From: Doryteuthis pealeii | Lineage: Eukaryota; Mollusca; Cephalopoda; Myopsida; Loliginidae | Reading direction: 5' to 3' | NCBI GenBank assembly: GCA_023376005.1 | Contig: CM042181.1 | Span: 26,031,042-26,095,041 of the forward strand | DNA length: 64,000 nucleotides | Shown: positions 62,101 through 62,276 of the stretch, in pieces | Layout of the letters: the number at the start of each line of letters is the position of its first letter | How positions within the stretch are numbered: the first letter of the stretch is position 1 | The notes under the pieces: model-generated | Seen by the model: only the letters and a program-made list of their open reading frames with translations | Told to the model about the DNA's origin: nothing | The model's database searches: none | Position numbers and translations under genes: made by a program

Positions 62101-62276
62101 AATAGCAATATATTTATAAATTACACAAATGTTAATAATTTACCTATTTGTTTATCTGTCACCTCATTTATACAAACTTCGTTAAGGTCTGTCACTAGAC
62201 GTTCCAGAAGATCAACTGAATGTATTTCTTCACGCAATCTTCTTAGGCGGTCCTCTAATAACCTGAGTGCCGCCAT
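5380..62276 (-). CDS. PRKDC: PRKDC (DNA-PKcs), N-terminal 528 codons in 15 exons; gene continues past the left edge
   Basis: DNA-PKcs is the nuclear PIKK serine/threonine kinase that Ku recruits to broken DNA ends for non-homologous end joining. The join is 62144-62276, 46150-46220, 40890-40982, 37403-37477, 35032-35137, 31536-31648, 31284-31383, 27292-27443, 23735-23827, 20491-20550, 14569-14664, 11568-11650, 10447-10531, 6062-6230, 5380-5534, all on the minus strand. It is 1,584 nt with an open frame throughout. Collinear matches to human DNA-PKcs include VYQGLIRTCSHAVVL, SYKDYMDLW, ALLKWC and RYDMPKAGLNLFA. This part is the N-terminal HEAT-repeat superhelix; the FAT and kinase domains are not in the window. 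Every intron begins GT and ends AG. The exon order and the absence of internal stops argue for a functional gene. Exon 16 was looked for in 1-5379 and not seen, so intron 15 exceeds 5.3 kb. Assignment is from recalled homology, not from a search. Confidence 0.93.
6062..6230 (-). CDS. PRKDC: PRKDC exon 14 (codons 421-476, phase 1 end)
   Basis: At 169 bp this is the longest exon in the window. Acceptor is TTTTACAG and donor GTAAAA. It encodes VSEESLITLEHLLVLMLEHF, PQVYFRKQFLSTKAAVKLML and ALMPMETVFREFLSGA. This follows human [20 protein letters not shown] and [20 protein letters not shown] in length and pattern. Confidence 0.94.
6320..6520 (-). mobile_element. 5'-truncated 3' end of the same CR1-like LINE
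   Basis: The minus strand repeats the last 200 bp of the LINE at 47709-51870. It includes the segment around the CTTTGATGAGTTGTGGTGCA block and the ACAATAAATTA tail. Only the end of ORF2 and the 3' UTR remain, the usual result of incomplete reverse transcription. It lies in PRKDC intron 13, sense to the gene. Confidence 0.85.
6600..7080 (+). mobile_element. Mariner-family DNA transposon, 5' half
   Basis: A non-coding 5' end (about 6600-6774) is followed by MEKSKFHVFIKHYFLMGKN, IVEAKLDKCYSDSAP, WYADFG and VVPENTKKLQ. These are the N-terminal helix-turn-helix part of a mariner transposase. The frame is broken near 6960-7000 and the sequence stops at about 7080 where RTE sequence starts. No catalytic D,D34D region remains. 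Confidence 0.85.
7040..7590 (-). mobile_element. RTE-type LINE 3' fragment, degraded
   Basis: The minus strand holds the same C-terminal RTE region as 37735-38400. Recognisable pieces include VLLYGCTTW, YNTNHPSKMDKTCWAL and EANTSS, broken by stops and frameshifts. It abuts the end of a mariner relic at about 7080. The RTE probably inserted next to or into that mariner. Confidence 0.75.
7697..8150 (-). mobile_element. R1 retroposon copy, diverged
   Basis: R1 is a dispersed repeat of about 590 bp, recognised by GGCATATCAACCTCAGTGGG, CCCATAGATGGGACCCTAAC, AGGTACTACCACTC and CTTCTAGCAC. The left end on the plus strand is GT-rich (TTTGG repeats), the complement of a CCAAA-type tail, so the element runs on the minus strand. 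This copy is among the more diverged. Confidence 0.8.
8274..8584 (-). mobile_element. R1 retroposon copy, truncated, with target duplication
   Basis: GATTTCATCAGA occurs at both flanks (about 8262 and 8584). The copy stops after CTTCTAGCACCCATATGATA, so the head is missing. Truncation at the head with intact tail fits reverse transcription from the tail. Confidence 0.85.
8801..8837. repeat. TA microsatellite
   Basis: Uninterrupted TA dinucleotides directly before the gypsy remnant. Similar TA runs occur at 12849-12887, 13105-13138, 13446-13486, 22218-22245, 28559-28590, 28727-28773, 42432-42472, 42983-43022 and 63421-63459. Confidence 0.95.
8838..9657 (-). mobile_element. Internally deleted Ty3/gypsy retrotransposon (LTR plus end of pol)
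   Basis: On the minus strand the element starts with about 15-20 bases of LTR (TGAAGAATAATTAAT at 9657), jumps directly into the end of pol, and finishes with a complete 303-bp LTR at 8838-9140. The pol remnant (to 9141) has SVQRPNNHRWDITGRVVETL and PNHQYRIGIDGPGRITLQNR, the C-terminal tail after a gypsy integrase. A purine-rich tract, TGGGAGGGGAGA, sits directly before the 3' LTR as the expected plus-strand primer site. ATAT flanks both sides, but the surrounding TA repeat makes that target duplication ambiguous. Confidence 0.85.
9665..10015. repeat. Large palindrome (fold-back element)
   Basis: Two arms of about 150 bp face each other around a spacer at about 9818-9862. Matching words are GGCAAAGAATAGAGGG and its inverse, GATGTAGGAGATATATT and its inverse, and CATACATTTGTTTTTATATC and its inverse. 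It directly follows the gypsy remnant at 8838-9657. No coding sequence. Confidence 0.88.
10447..10531 (-). CDS. PRKDC: PRKDC exon 13 (codons 392-420)
   Basis: An 85-bp exon entering in phase 2 and ending on a codon boundary. Acceptor is CTAATAG and donor GTAAGT. It encodes DADERKDQMYSLPSYLEALA, matching human [20 protein letters not shown]. An A-rich and TA microsatellite tract lies within 30 bp of the donor (10379-10419). Confidence 0.95.
10900..11420. mobile_element. TIR element with internal direct repeats
   Basis: About 24-bp inverted ends read GTAATTCCATGTTAAATCAT and TGTAATTCCATGTCAAATCA. Inside, the block GCGACTTTTTGTAATCAAAA followed by GGAAGCTCAAATTTTGGGG occurs twice (11090-11215 and 11250-11380), with a third inverted part on the left. 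No coding sequence and no clear target duplication. It lies between exons 12 and 13. Confidence 0.7.
11568..11650 (-). CDS. PRKDC: PRKDC exon 12 (codons 365-391, phase 2 end)
   Basis: An 83-bp exon with acceptor CTTTCAG and donor GTAAGA. The product PCKKFLSIEDVREMFREMLC, then RCRQQFE, matches human [20 protein letters not shown] and RCKQMF. The donor is read as GG|GTAAGA because exon 13 then continues in frame. Confidence 0.94.
11720..12195 (-). mobile_element. R1 retroposon copy, diverged
   Basis: It carries the same order of R1 blocks (TTGTGGGGTTATTTTATGCC variant, GGTACTACCATTCTGG, CTTCTAGCAC, GGGCCTCTCCAACATC). It lies just upstream of exon 12 in the gene's direction. Confidence 0.8.
12340..12690. 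other. GC-rich structured segment, unclassified
   Basis: The segment is far richer in GC than its surroundings. It has nested inverted words: GTGGGTTCACCCAC, ATCGATCCCTTCAGGCATTC against AATGCCTGGAGAGATGG...GGGATCGACG, and AACCCAGCCCTGTCC against AAAGGGCAGG. GTGGGTTCACCCACAAG resembles a tRNA B box. It could be the head of an RNA-derived SINE. It does not match the other families here. Confidence 0.45.
13606..14080. repeat. Large palindrome with an ATT microsatellite at its centre
   Basis: Arms of roughly 210 bp lie at 13606-13812 and 13861-14080. They share AAGACTTAGAGATCTTGCAT, CGGGTAGCTTAGACAAAATG, GACTCATCAGATGCGAATGA and CCTGCTCAGCTGTAGAGTAA. The right arm has one insertion of about 15 bases (GGGGAGAAAAAAAAAATC). 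The loop is an ATT repeat. Confidence 0.92.
14569..14664 (-). CDS. PRKDC: PRKDC exon 11 (codons 333-364)
   Basis: A 96-bp, phase 0-0 exon with acceptor CTTTTAG and donor GTAAGT. The product FFVKKFHDIMINNQASKNEV, then SLAVRSYGLLAA, matches human [20 protein letters not shown] and SIAIRGYGLFAG. A solo LTR begins just 33 bp upstream of the exon, leaving a very short native stretch for branch point and pyrimidine tract. Confidence 0.95.
14698..14933. mobile_element. Solo LTR with 5-bp target duplication, next to PRKDC exon 11
   Basis: The 236-bp segment starts TGTTGCGGGG and ends CACCTATAACA. It is flanked on both sides by ATTAC (14693-14697 and 14934-14938), the 5-bp duplication expected of LTR integration. 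A polyadenylation-like CTTTATTTG stretch read on the minus strand hints at minus orientation, but this is unsure. It ends 33 bp upstream of the exon 11 start in the gene's direction. Confidence 0.82.
14940..15240 (-). mobile_element. Mariner-family transposase, C-terminal relic
   Basis: The minus strand reads YSPDLTPLNYHLFGSMKVGL, GGKHYSSDKEVKSVMKKWL and IQKWKIAIERNGDYVEK. This is the part of a mariner transposase around the third catalytic Asp (SPDL) and the end of the protein. The 5' part is absent. It starts one base pair or so beyond the target duplication of the solo LTR at 14698-14933. Confidence 0.85.
15455..15755 (+). mobile_element. R3 tRNA-derived SINE with a TA-repeat tail
   Basis: The head has AAGTGGTGTAATGGTTAGAG (A box region) and GAGTTCAAATCCC (B box). 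The body has TTTCACATAGTGCTAATACC, CTCCAGCTATGG and AAACCTGTTAAACTC. It ends TGCGGAGGGTTTGG followed directly by a TA run. Confidence 0.88.
15756..17039. other. Intron 10, no gene seen
   Basis: Apart from the 39-bp repeats, the stretch has no recognised element. A TTGGCGACAAGCAAGG at about 16498 looks like the primer-site region just inside a gypsy-type LTR, and AATATAACAG precedes it, so 16020-16495 may be an LTR. A 5' end could not be fixed. Weak open frames are not convincing. Confidence 0.4.
16168..16275 (+). repeat. 39-bp tandem repeat, nearly three copies
   Basis: AAAATAGTGACATTACCTAA begins at 16171, 16210 and 16249, a period of exactly 39 bases. Because 39 is a multiple of three it leaves an open frame in both directions, which is not evidence of a gene. 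Confidence 0.92.
17040..17640 (-). mobile_element. R1 retroposon, full length with target duplication
   Basis: ATCAAAGTTGAT flanks both ends (about 17028 and 17640). It has the whole R1 order from the GTTTTGTTTTACGGCATATC tail side to the CCCCAGCTGACAGGGC head. This makes it one of three complete copies. Confidence 0.9.
17794..18003 (-). pseudogene. Gag N-terminal fragment of a Ty3/gypsy element
   Basis: The minus strand opens with an ATG at 18000 and reads MADAGINSRLKPFNTDSDRT, EKWKSWLEVFEDELYLQRV and CLKRYAGKES before a stop. This looks like the start of a Ty3/gypsy gag, with the W..WL..F..EL capsid pattern. Only about 65 codons survive, and no LTR or pol adjoins. It sits beside the minisatellite that begins at about 18206. 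Confidence 0.65.
18206..20500. repeat. Minisatellite of about 177 bp, 13 units, each carrying a copy of the exon 10 donor
   Basis: Units of about 174-178 bp are nearly identical. On the minus strand each contains AATATTTAAG|GTGAGAG, the same as the end of exon 10 plus its donor. The decoy boundaries are at about 18378, 18554, 18731, 18906, 19080, 19255, 19431, 19608, 19781, 19957, 20135 and 20313. The true one is 20491. Each unit also has TGACTCACTTGCAG|G on the minus strand, 95 bp upstream of its donor, which could serve as an acceptor. Apparent long open frames in the array are repeat artefacts. Confidence 0.95.
20491..20550 (-). CDS. PRKDC: PRKDC exon 10 (codons 313-332), a 60-bp exon beside a minisatellite
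   Basis: This small exon was placed because exons 9 and 11 leave a gap of about 19 residues against the human protein. It has a long pyrimidine tract and CAG acceptor and a GTGAGA donor, and is exactly 20 codons in phase 0-0. It encodes IAKTLTLGEVEDRRQSSIFK. The last 10 bases of the exon and its donor are also the edge of a tandem repeat unit, so about twelve more copies of the same donor follow in the intron. Similarity to human (VAKNAEMHKNKLQY region) is modest, but length, phase and splice sites all agree. Confidence 0.83.
20930..21370 (+). mobile_element. R4 SINE-like repeat, rearranged
   Basis: It has two copies of TGAGGCTTGATNATTTG with ATTATTCAGACTATT, then TTTTGGCTGATGTGCCCTCC and CCAGCCTTCTTCAGG. 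A tRNA-like head follows (ACACATAGCATAGTAGATAT, GGTTCAATCCTGG). The first part is inverted relative to the tRNA-like part. Confidence 0.7.
21585..21850 (+). repeat. Three tandem units of about 85-100 bp
   Basis: Each starts GAAGCT followed by CTCTGATC and has AGCTGGGTAGT and CACAGATACTACACTTTGAT. The third is the most diverged. A similar word, ACAGATACTACACCTTGATC, occurs alone at 12635. Confidence 0.75.
21975..22200. repeat. Imperfect inverted repeat
   Basis: ATGTAAGTATAGATATAGGA with TTCAAAGTATTT on the left is matched by inverse TTTCTATACTTACATA and AATACATCCTCTGAATATT on the right. The middle ATGAATGAATGAATA is mirrored by TTCATTTATTCAT. Confidence 0.7.
22440..23560 (+). mobile_element. 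Possible LTR-type sequence, unclassified
   Basis: The stretch has a CTATAAAAAAG box near 22650, a long AT-rich middle, and an AATAAAG signal near 23425 followed by GTCTTGTGTTTATTAC. This is the layout of a long LTR or a leader. No TG...CA pair with a target duplication could be fixed and no coding sequence follows. It is listed so that the interval before exon 9 is accounted for. Confidence 0.3.
23735..23827 (-). CDS. PRKDC: PRKDC exon 9 (codons 282-312)
   Basis: A 93-bp, phase 0-0 exon with acceptor TTTCACAG and donor GTAATT. The product EMYDALLKWCQHKNRDLWRF, then GHNAMEGFITQ, matches human [20 protein letters not shown] and ALESFLKQV. A truncated R1 retroposon lies 140 bp upstream of its acceptor. 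Confidence 0.96.
23965..24245 (-). mobile_element. R1 retroposon, truncated, with target duplication
   Basis: A run of GGTTT units marks the tail. ATTTTCCATCTTGA is repeated at both flanks (about 23952 and 24244). The head side is cut after TTCCCAGGACA. Confidence 0.88.
24365..24602 (-). mobile_element. R2 tRNA-derived SINE
   Basis: Head TTAGCTCAGTCAGTAGAGCG at the right end, body running leftwards, and a poly-A-like run at 24347-24365 on the plus strand side. B box region is partly lost. Confidence 0.85.
24640..25270 (+). repeat. Degenerate tandem repeat of about 38 bp
   Basis: The unit CATATGTAAAAATGGTCAAA then TTCCTAGTACCATT recurs about seven times between 25030 and 25270, and twice near 24655-24720. 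The LTR-like sequence 24770-25010 separates the two blocks. Confidence 0.8.
24770..25010 (-). mobile_element. Diverged LTR related to the 303-bp gypsy LTR
   Basis: Shared blocks with 8838-9140 in the same order include TGATTGGCTGCT, TATCC.TCATTCTG, a GTTACAGCTTG-like block and CCTTGTCT. Overall similarity is low and the ends are unclear. It interrupts or adjoins the tandem repeat of 24640-25270. Confidence 0.5.
25270..25540 (-). mobile_element. Mariner-family transposase, highly degraded C-terminal relic
   Basis: The minus strand shows YSPDL followed by a decayed stretch and then ISERFQRCFNQWKTFASNKC and FECQEDY. These align with the C terminus of mariner transposases. It differs enough from the copy at 14940-15240 to be a separate lineage. 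Confidence is limited by its decay. Confidence 0.6.
26329..26631 (+). mobile_element. Solo LTR of the same Ty3/gypsy family
   Basis: This 303-bp segment begins TGAAGAATAATTAAAGTTCC and ends ACTTACTGACTTCA, so it has TG...CA ends. It matches the LTR at 8838-9140 over its full length in opposite orientation. A TATATATAAG box is visible inside. No internal sequence flanks it, as expected after LTR-LTR recombination. The flanking bases do not give a clear target duplication. Confidence 0.88.
26650..26915 (-). mobile_element. R2 tRNA-derived SINE
   Basis: Head TTAGCTCAGTCGGTAGAGCA at the right end. Body has GGTGTAGCACTCCACCCCAG and TCTAGTGCTAATGAAAAGGG. It follows the solo LTR at 26329-26631 by about 20 bp. 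Confidence 0.85.
27292..27443 (-). CDS. PRKDC: PRKDC exon 8 (codons 231-281)
   Basis: A 152-bp exon with acceptor CTTTCAG and donor GTAAAT. It contains YTRKAINPDLTLSRYDMPKA followed by GLNLFARHCALFS. These match human [20 protein letters not shown] and RLFALHASQFS closely, making this one of the strongest anchors for the gene identity. Confidence 0.96.
27560..28540 (+). mobile_element. Possible LTR/leader remnant, unclassified
   Basis: The interval starts near TGTTGACAGACCCTGTAGAG and has AATAATAAA followed by AAGTCTTGTTTTAACTACA at about 27850. It continues with purine-rich sequence and CTCTCT runs. The first 300 bp resemble an LTR with a polyadenylation signal. No coding sequence or duplicated flank was found. 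Confidence 0.3.
28775..29098 (+). mobile_element. R3 SINE with a TA-repeat tail
   Basis: Same order as 15455-15755. The head B box region is GAGTTCAAATCATGG, and the 3' end TGCGGAGGGATTGGTAA runs into TA repeats to 29096. Confidence 0.88.
29100..30044. other. Intron 7 AT-rich stretch, nothing recognised
   Basis: Poly-A and poly-T runs, with a repeated AATTCAAAACAA...TCAGA block near 29370 and 29500. No gene or classified element. Confidence 0.6.
30045..30150 (-). mobile_element. R5 tRNA-related SINE fragment
   Basis: On the minus strand it reads TTAGCAAGCTAGATTTGCAG and GAGTTTGATTCTCATTGGG, then CATACTTCTGGCCTTATGCC. It matches the pair at 61431-61660. Confidence 0.7.
30671..31128. mobile_element. 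Non-autonomous hAT-type DNA transposon with perfect 8-bp target duplication
   Basis: The ends are CAGGGGTTGGCAACCT on the left and its imperfect inverse AGGTTACCAACTCCTG on the right. GTTTAGCA flanks both sides (30663-30670 and 31129-31136). CAGRGGT ends and an 8-bp duplication are hallmarks of hAT elements. Subterminal GGCCAGATCTGGTCC-like and GGCAGGCCAC blocks are also typical. No open frame is present. It sits 155 bp from PRKDC exon 7. Confidence 0.9.
31284..31383 (-). CDS. PRKDC: PRKDC exon 7 (codons 198-230, phase 1 end)
   Basis: A 100-bp exon with acceptor TTCACAG and donor GTAAGT. The product MNTKTRKPEFVIIAASLEGL and the following SCLMKHTPFADE match the human segment with REPKLPVLAGCLKGLSSLL. 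It lies about 150 bp from the end of the hAT-type element at 30671-31128. Confidence 0.93.
31536..31648 (-). CDS. PRKDC: PRKDC exon 6 (codons 160-197)
   Basis: A 113-bp exon beginning in phase 1 and ending on a codon boundary. Acceptor is TGTTTTAG and donor GTAAGT. The product VRANIYRLLGSISECCPEYM matches the human stretch with KVYELLGLLGEVHPSEM. It is separated from exon 7 by only 152 bp, by far the shortest intron here. Confidence 0.94.
31837..33070 (+). repeat. Satellite array of about 400-bp units, three copies (intron 5)
   Basis: Units begin near 31837, 32243 and 32631 with GGCTTAGACACACATA or close variants. Each then has GAAATTTCTTAGAATTTTC, TTTGATTTGATATCCTAATT, AAACTGAGTTATTTAACAT and GGTCATAATTTGTC. 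Divergence between units is visible but moderate. No coding frame. Confidence 0.9.
33060..33440. mobile_element. R4 SINE-like repeat
   Basis: It has GGACTGTTGTCCTTATCTTT, TGGCCGATGTGTCATTTGGC and, further on, ACAAGAAACACCTGAAGAAA with GGCCAAAACTTTATGAATAT in the opposite sense. The two ends form a partial palindrome. Confidence 0.7.
33445..35031. other. Intron 5 spacer between satellite array and exon 5, nothing recognised
   Basis: AT-rich sequence with short, weak open frames only. It forms most of the loop that the two inverted arrays would enclose together with exon 5. Confidence 0.6.
35032..35137 (-). CDS. PRKDC: PRKDC exon 5 (codons 125-159, phase 1 end)
   Basis: A 106-bp exon with acceptor CAAATAG and donor GTGAGT. 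It encodes LPDLDIKNLFEKFYTEML, matching human LMDEFKIGELFSKFYGEL. Its length is not a multiple of three, so skipping would shift the frame. It is the only exon between two long inverted satellite arrays (31837-33070 and 35385-36895), an unusual setting that could affect its splicing. Confidence 0.94.
35385..36895 (-). repeat. The same satellite in opposite orientation, about four units (intron 4)
   Basis: The plus strand shows the inverse words: CCTATGTGTGTCTAAGCCAT near 36444 and variants near 35741 and 36870, AATTAGGATATCAAATCAAA, and AATAACTCAGTTTCATT. One unit near 36030 is shortened. Blocks of several hundred bases are complementary to the array at 31837-33070. Confidence 0.9.
37403..37477 (-). 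CDS. PRKDC: PRKDC exon 4 (codons 100-124)
   Basis: A 75-bp, phase 0-0 exon with acceptor AAATTTCAG and donor GTAAGT. It contains SYNQDKAAKVKNASIVLLVL, matching the human segment with [20 protein letters not shown]. The KDRAAK/QDKAAK core is a clear anchor. Confidence 0.94.
37735..38400 (+). mobile_element. RTE-type LINE, 5'-truncated 3' end
   Basis: The translation gives NSVEQFRYLGSNISS and then, in shifted frames, LYGHFPHITQTIRVRWTRHA and DVLLWKPTHGHASVGRPAKT. This is the C-terminal part of an RTE-clade reverse transcriptase. It ends in a TGATGATGAT run, the short TGA-type tail known for RTE elements. At least two frameshifts separate the pieces. It lies in PRKDC intron 3, antisense to the gene, and close to exon 4. 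Confidence 0.85.
38470..38830. mobile_element. R4 palindrome
   Basis: The left arm runs from AGATGTTGTACCCAGCAGCC through AGCAATGATTCAATTTGTAA to GGTTTGACTGTTC. The right arm is its inverse, ending with AAGGTACAACGGCAAAATG. The spacer around 38620-38670 is single copy. Arms are roughly 120-150 bp. Confidence 0.75.
39040..39240 (+). mobile_element. R4 tRNA-like head and body
   Basis: It has ACACATGGCGCAATGGATAT, GGCTGCAGGTTCAATCCTGA and ACAGAATGAGAACAATCTA, the same order as 21190-21370. Confidence 0.75.
39990..40135 (+). mobile_element. R4 tail part
   Basis: It has GACAAGAAACACCTGAAAAA, GGACACATCAGCC-like sequence and AACAATAAAGATGAGGACAA, ending AATAATACAG. This is the same block as 33340-33440. 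Confidence 0.7.
40255..40852 (-). mobile_element. R1 retroposon, full length with target duplication
   Basis: GAGAAATGTTAA flanks both sides (about 40241 and 40849). The copy is close to the family consensus. It ends about 40 bp from exon 3 on the donor side. Small open frames in it are not real genes. Confidence 0.9.
40890..40982 (-). CDS. PRKDC: PRKDC exon 3 (codons 69-99)
   Basis: A 93-bp, phase 0-0 exon with acceptor TTTTTAG and donor GTAAAG. The product IPDIKAKLLEFLSKYVERVG, then KKIQPYVIDLK, matches the human segment with [20 protein letters not shown] in length and pattern. An R1 retroposon ends about 40 bp from the donor side of this exon (40855). Confidence 0.94.
41793..42432 (-). 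mobile_element. Non-autonomous Helitron-like element
   Basis: Read on the minus strand, it begins TCTTATTATAATGG after an A. It ends with a hairpin TGCACCCGGAGGGTGCA, eight bases, then CTAG followed by T. This gives A|TC...CTAG|T, the insertion between A and T known for Helitrons. There is no coding sequence. A related 5' fragment occurs at 52610-52740 on the plus strand, sharing GTCTGTAACCGAAACTAT. Confidence 0.72.
42432..42472. repeat. TA microsatellite at a Helitron end
   Basis: The TA run begins at the 5' terminus of the minus-strand Helitron-like element (41793-42432). The element probably inserted into an existing TA run. Confidence 0.9.
42531..42700. repeat. Inverted repeat
   Basis: TATGAAATACTATAAAATTA with AAGTATTTGTCACCATTG and TTCAAAGCAGCG is mirrored by CGTTGCTTTGAAATGGTAAC and AATTGCATAGTATTTCAT. 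Arms are about 60 bp. Confidence 0.8.
42745..42990. repeat. Inverted repeat plus an extra arm copy
   Basis: TTTCAGTGTAATTGTAATTA with TGTGAAAATAATTATTGGTT is inverted at 42850-42898, and the arm occurs a third time at 42930-42985. TA runs adjoin each outer end. Confidence 0.8.
43253..45556. mobile_element. 2.3-kb TIR element without coding sequence, inserted in an R1 copy
   Basis: The insert splits an R1 repeat. The left R1 part stops at AATTGGGT (43245-43252) and resumes after the same AATTGGGT at 45557-45564. The element ends are TAGCATTAC and, inverted, AGCATTCCC, so the inverted repeat is short. A 7- or 8-bp target duplication is possible because of one ambiguous base. Inside are three diverged copies of a block of about 580 bp. 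There is no long open frame. Confidence 0.7.
43310..44640 (+). repeat. Three degenerate internal repeats of the 2.3-kb element
   Basis: The blocks start near 43320, 43905 and 44500. Shared words include TTTTTTACAGCGAGTTAAAA, then AATCTTTATCAATATTCTTG, then GAAGTACAAA.GGG and TTTCTAGGA.CCGTG. The third is partial. A near-palindrome AGGCATACGACGTATGCCT lies at about 44430. Confidence 0.75.
45797..46028. mobile_element. Fold-back MITE (232 bp) with 8-bp target duplication AAAATATA
   Basis: The arms GACCATATGACCTTTAGGCA and their inverse meet around a short loop with CTAACCCCTAACCCCTAAC. AAAATATA flanks both sides (45789-45796 and 46029-46036). Further copies are at 55156-55345 (right end lost) and 59119-59205 (left arm only). 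It lies 120 bp from exon 2 on its acceptor-distal side. Confidence 0.88.
46150..46220 (-). CDS. PRKDC: PRKDC exon 2 (codons 45-68)
   Basis: This 71-bp exon has acceptor TTTTCCAG and donor GTAAGT. It starts in phase 1 and completes a Glu codon with the last base of exon 1. The product PYNSLLFDQQLGIVQFLRKN lines up with the human segment around SLVFSRDFGLLVFVRKS. It follows the longest intron of the window, 15.9 kb, which is filled with a LINE and many small elements. Confidence 0.92.
46330..46400. repeat. TG/TA microsatellite
   Basis: TG dinucleotides interrupted by CG and TATA, leading into the R3 head fragment at 46395. Confidence 0.9.
46395..46500 (+). mobile_element. R3 SINE, head fragment
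   Basis: It has GGTGTAAAGGGTAGATTCAT and ATTTCAAATCCTGG, then TTTCACAAAGTGCTAATACC, and stops there. It follows a TG/TA microsatellite. Confidence 0.8.
46793..47107 (+). mobile_element. R3 SINE with a TG/TA-repeat tail
   Basis: Head GGTCAAATGGTTAGTCGTAG and GAGTTCAATTCCTGG. Full body, then GTGGAGGGGTTAGTGCGTGT running into TG and TA repeats. Confidence 0.88.
47709..48898 (+). pseudogene. LINE ORF1 with PHD-type zinc finger (frameshifted)
   Basis: ORF1 starts at an ATG at 47709. A Cys-rich module follows: CHLC, CGKC, CLQC and later QCADC, the spacing of a PHD finger. An LxxEI(V)R-type helical stretch and a Lys/Pro-rich linker come next. The reading moves through three frames: 47709-48167, 48213-48593 and 48536-48898. 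Within it, a 30-bp segment encoding VAPAKSTPKT is tandemly duplicated at 48371-48430. In CR1-clade elements ORF1 is thought to bind nucleic acid in the RNP; that role is inferred here. Confidence 0.8.
48905..51705 (+). pseudogene. LINE ORF2: endonuclease plus reverse transcriptase (frameshifted)
   Basis: The endonuclease part has LSLNARSLCNKI, ITITETW, GVVYRPPN, FIAGDFNYPEIDW and GDSDHAMIV, spread over several frames between 48955 and 49600. The reverse-transcriptase part lies in one frame from 49813 to 51426. It has VNYRPVSLTS, VYLDFAKAFNSV, GVPQGSVLGPLLF and the catalytic YADD (50902-50913). In motif A the usual second Asp of AFD is Asn. The frame breaks again near 51414, and the C-terminal part (HLFDLHLSNTRRHAYKVR, then FFTLRIAETWNKLP) is read in another frame to 51705. 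The ORF would nick target DNA and copy the RNA there; this copy is dead. Confidence 0.88.
48971..49180 (+). other. Endonuclease N-terminal motifs of the LINE
   Basis: NARSLCNKI and TETW hold the metal-binding Asn and Glu expected in an apurinic-type endonuclease. They are recorded to show that the 5' part of ORF2 is present and not truncated. Confidence 0.8.
52000..53059. other. Intron 1 stretch between LINE and LTR-like sequence
   Basis: A CT/GT microsatellite near 52120-52145 and the Helitron fragment at 52610 are the only features seen. No gene. Confidence 0.55.
52610..52740 (+). mobile_element. Fragment of the 41793-42432 Helitron-like family
   Basis: The segment carries ATGGAGATGTGG followed by GTCTGTAACCGAAACTATG, the same order as the first 60 bases of the minus-strand element at 41793-42432. 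No 3' end hairpin could be found after it. Confidence 0.5.
53060..53490 (+). mobile_element. Possible solo LTR with a heat-shock-element-like site
   Basis: A candidate LTR begins around TGTAATTTGGTATAACAG and ends near TTTATTTACTACA. It contains two copies of CCTGGAGACCGAGGGAG and an AATAAATTC signal near the end. The upstream part holds GAA/TTC pentamers at 53097-53119. No exact target duplication was found, so the class is a guess from layout. Confidence 0.35.
53097..53119. promoter_or_regulatory. Heat-shock-element-like motif
   Basis: The sequence GGAAGGTTCCAGAAG gives three alternating pentamers (GAA..TTC..GAA), preceded by a further GAACGTTC offset by one base. Three inverted GAA units are the classical binding pattern for HSF trimers. 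Chance occurrence cannot be excluded. Its place in a possible LTR promoter makes it more plausible. Confidence 0.35.
53491..54210. other. Intron 1 stretch, nothing classified
   Basis: A block with GTAACGTGAAAGAAACAAAC and a related GCCGTGAAAGAAAAAGGCGC stands out at 53770-53850, each followed or preceded by ACGTTAC. It may be part of a degraded LTR element. The rest is AT-rich. Confidence 0.4.
54215..54780 (-). mobile_element. R1 retroposon, nearly full length with target duplication
   Basis: TCTTATTTTTG flanks both sides (about 54202 and 54781). It lacks about 20 bp near the tail (GTGGGTCATTTAATGCC shortened) and part of the middle. Confidence 0.88.
55156..55345. mobile_element. Fold-back MITE, second copy, truncated
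   Basis: Same left arm and loop as 45797-46028. The loop reads GGTTAGGGTTAGGGGTTAG. The right arm stops after AACATGTCCTTTCTTAA, so the outer part is lost. Confidence 0.85.
55974..56498. mobile_element. Second copy of the GGTAATTTTCACC MITE, with internal duplication
   Basis: It has the same inverted ends as 3877-4395. Inside, a block of about 190 bp (from CTGACTTTCACTTTGAA through TTCATTTCAGATAAT) occurs twice, near 56105-56290 and 56290-56450. The flanks are T-rich (ACCTTTTT and CTTTTTTT), so the target duplication is not clear. It lies in PRKDC intron 1. Confidence 0.85.
56900..57250 (-). mobile_element. Three short R1-related tail fragments
   Basis: GGTTTCTTTGTTTAATGGCA with ATATCAACTTTCATG-like sequence and TATTTAACCCATAGCTGGG recurs near 56915, 57015 and 57185. 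These resemble the tail end of R1 but diverge from it and may be a sister family. Confidence 0.5.
57252..57497 (-). mobile_element. R2 SINE, left half of a head-to-head pair
   Basis: Head GCTTAGCTCAGTCGGTAGAG at the right end, body leftwards. It faces a second R2 copy 30 bp away, making a palindrome of about 525 bp. Confidence 0.88.
57527..57778 (+). mobile_element. R2 SINE, right half of a head-to-head pair
   Basis: The best preserved R2 head: GTTAGCTCAGTCAGTAGAGC for the A box side and GTTCAATACCGG for the B box. Together these form a split RNA polymerase III promoter of the tRNA type. The tail ends CGACTTTACTTACTT. Confidence 0.9.
58745..58980 (+). mobile_element. R2 tRNA-derived SINE, diverged
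   Basis: Head TTTAGCTCAGTTGCCTAGGA with AATTTAATACCAG in place of the B box. Body has GGTGTGGCGCTCCACCTCAG and GGTCTAGCGCAAACGAAAA. Confidence 0.8.
58981..61430. other. Intron 1 stretch with little structure
   Basis: Except for the MITE arm at 59119-59205 there is no recognised element. A duplicated block GAGCGTTTGCCGAGAAAGAT and GAGCGTTTGCCGGGAAAAAG occurs at 61023 and 61119, each followed by TTTTTACAAA and GAACGCTATTTA. Confidence 0.55.
59119..59205. mobile_element. Fold-back MITE, left arm only
   Basis: GGACCATATGACCTTTAGGC to the TCTGGTTGTTTC end match one arm of the family at 45797-46028. Loop and second arm are missing. Confidence 0.8.
61431..61660 (-). mobile_element. Two tandem R5 tRNA-related SINE units
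   Basis: Two head-like units occur one after the other. The right one has TAGTGTTATGGTTAACAAGC and AAGTTCGATTCTCGCTGG. The left one has GTGTAAGCGAACCAGGTTAG and AGTTCGATTCCCACTTC. Both carry A and B box patterns. They lie in PRKDC intron 1, about 0.5 kb from exon 1. Confidence 0.7.
62144..62276 (-). CDS. PRKDC: PRKDC exon 1 (codons 1-44, phase 1 end)
   Basis: The first coding exon reads MAALRLLEDRLRRLREEI onward and ends DKQI plus one base, followed by donor GTAAAT. The ATG at 62276 has A at -3 and G at +4, a good Kozak context. The frame stays open upstream to about 62342 but holds no other ATG: the longer reading starts from TTG. The 44-codon length agrees with the roughly 54 residues before the matching point in the human protein. 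The sequence is leucine- and arginine-rich and helical in character. This end of the family is poorly conserved, so the exon is supported mainly by phase and position. Confidence 0.82.
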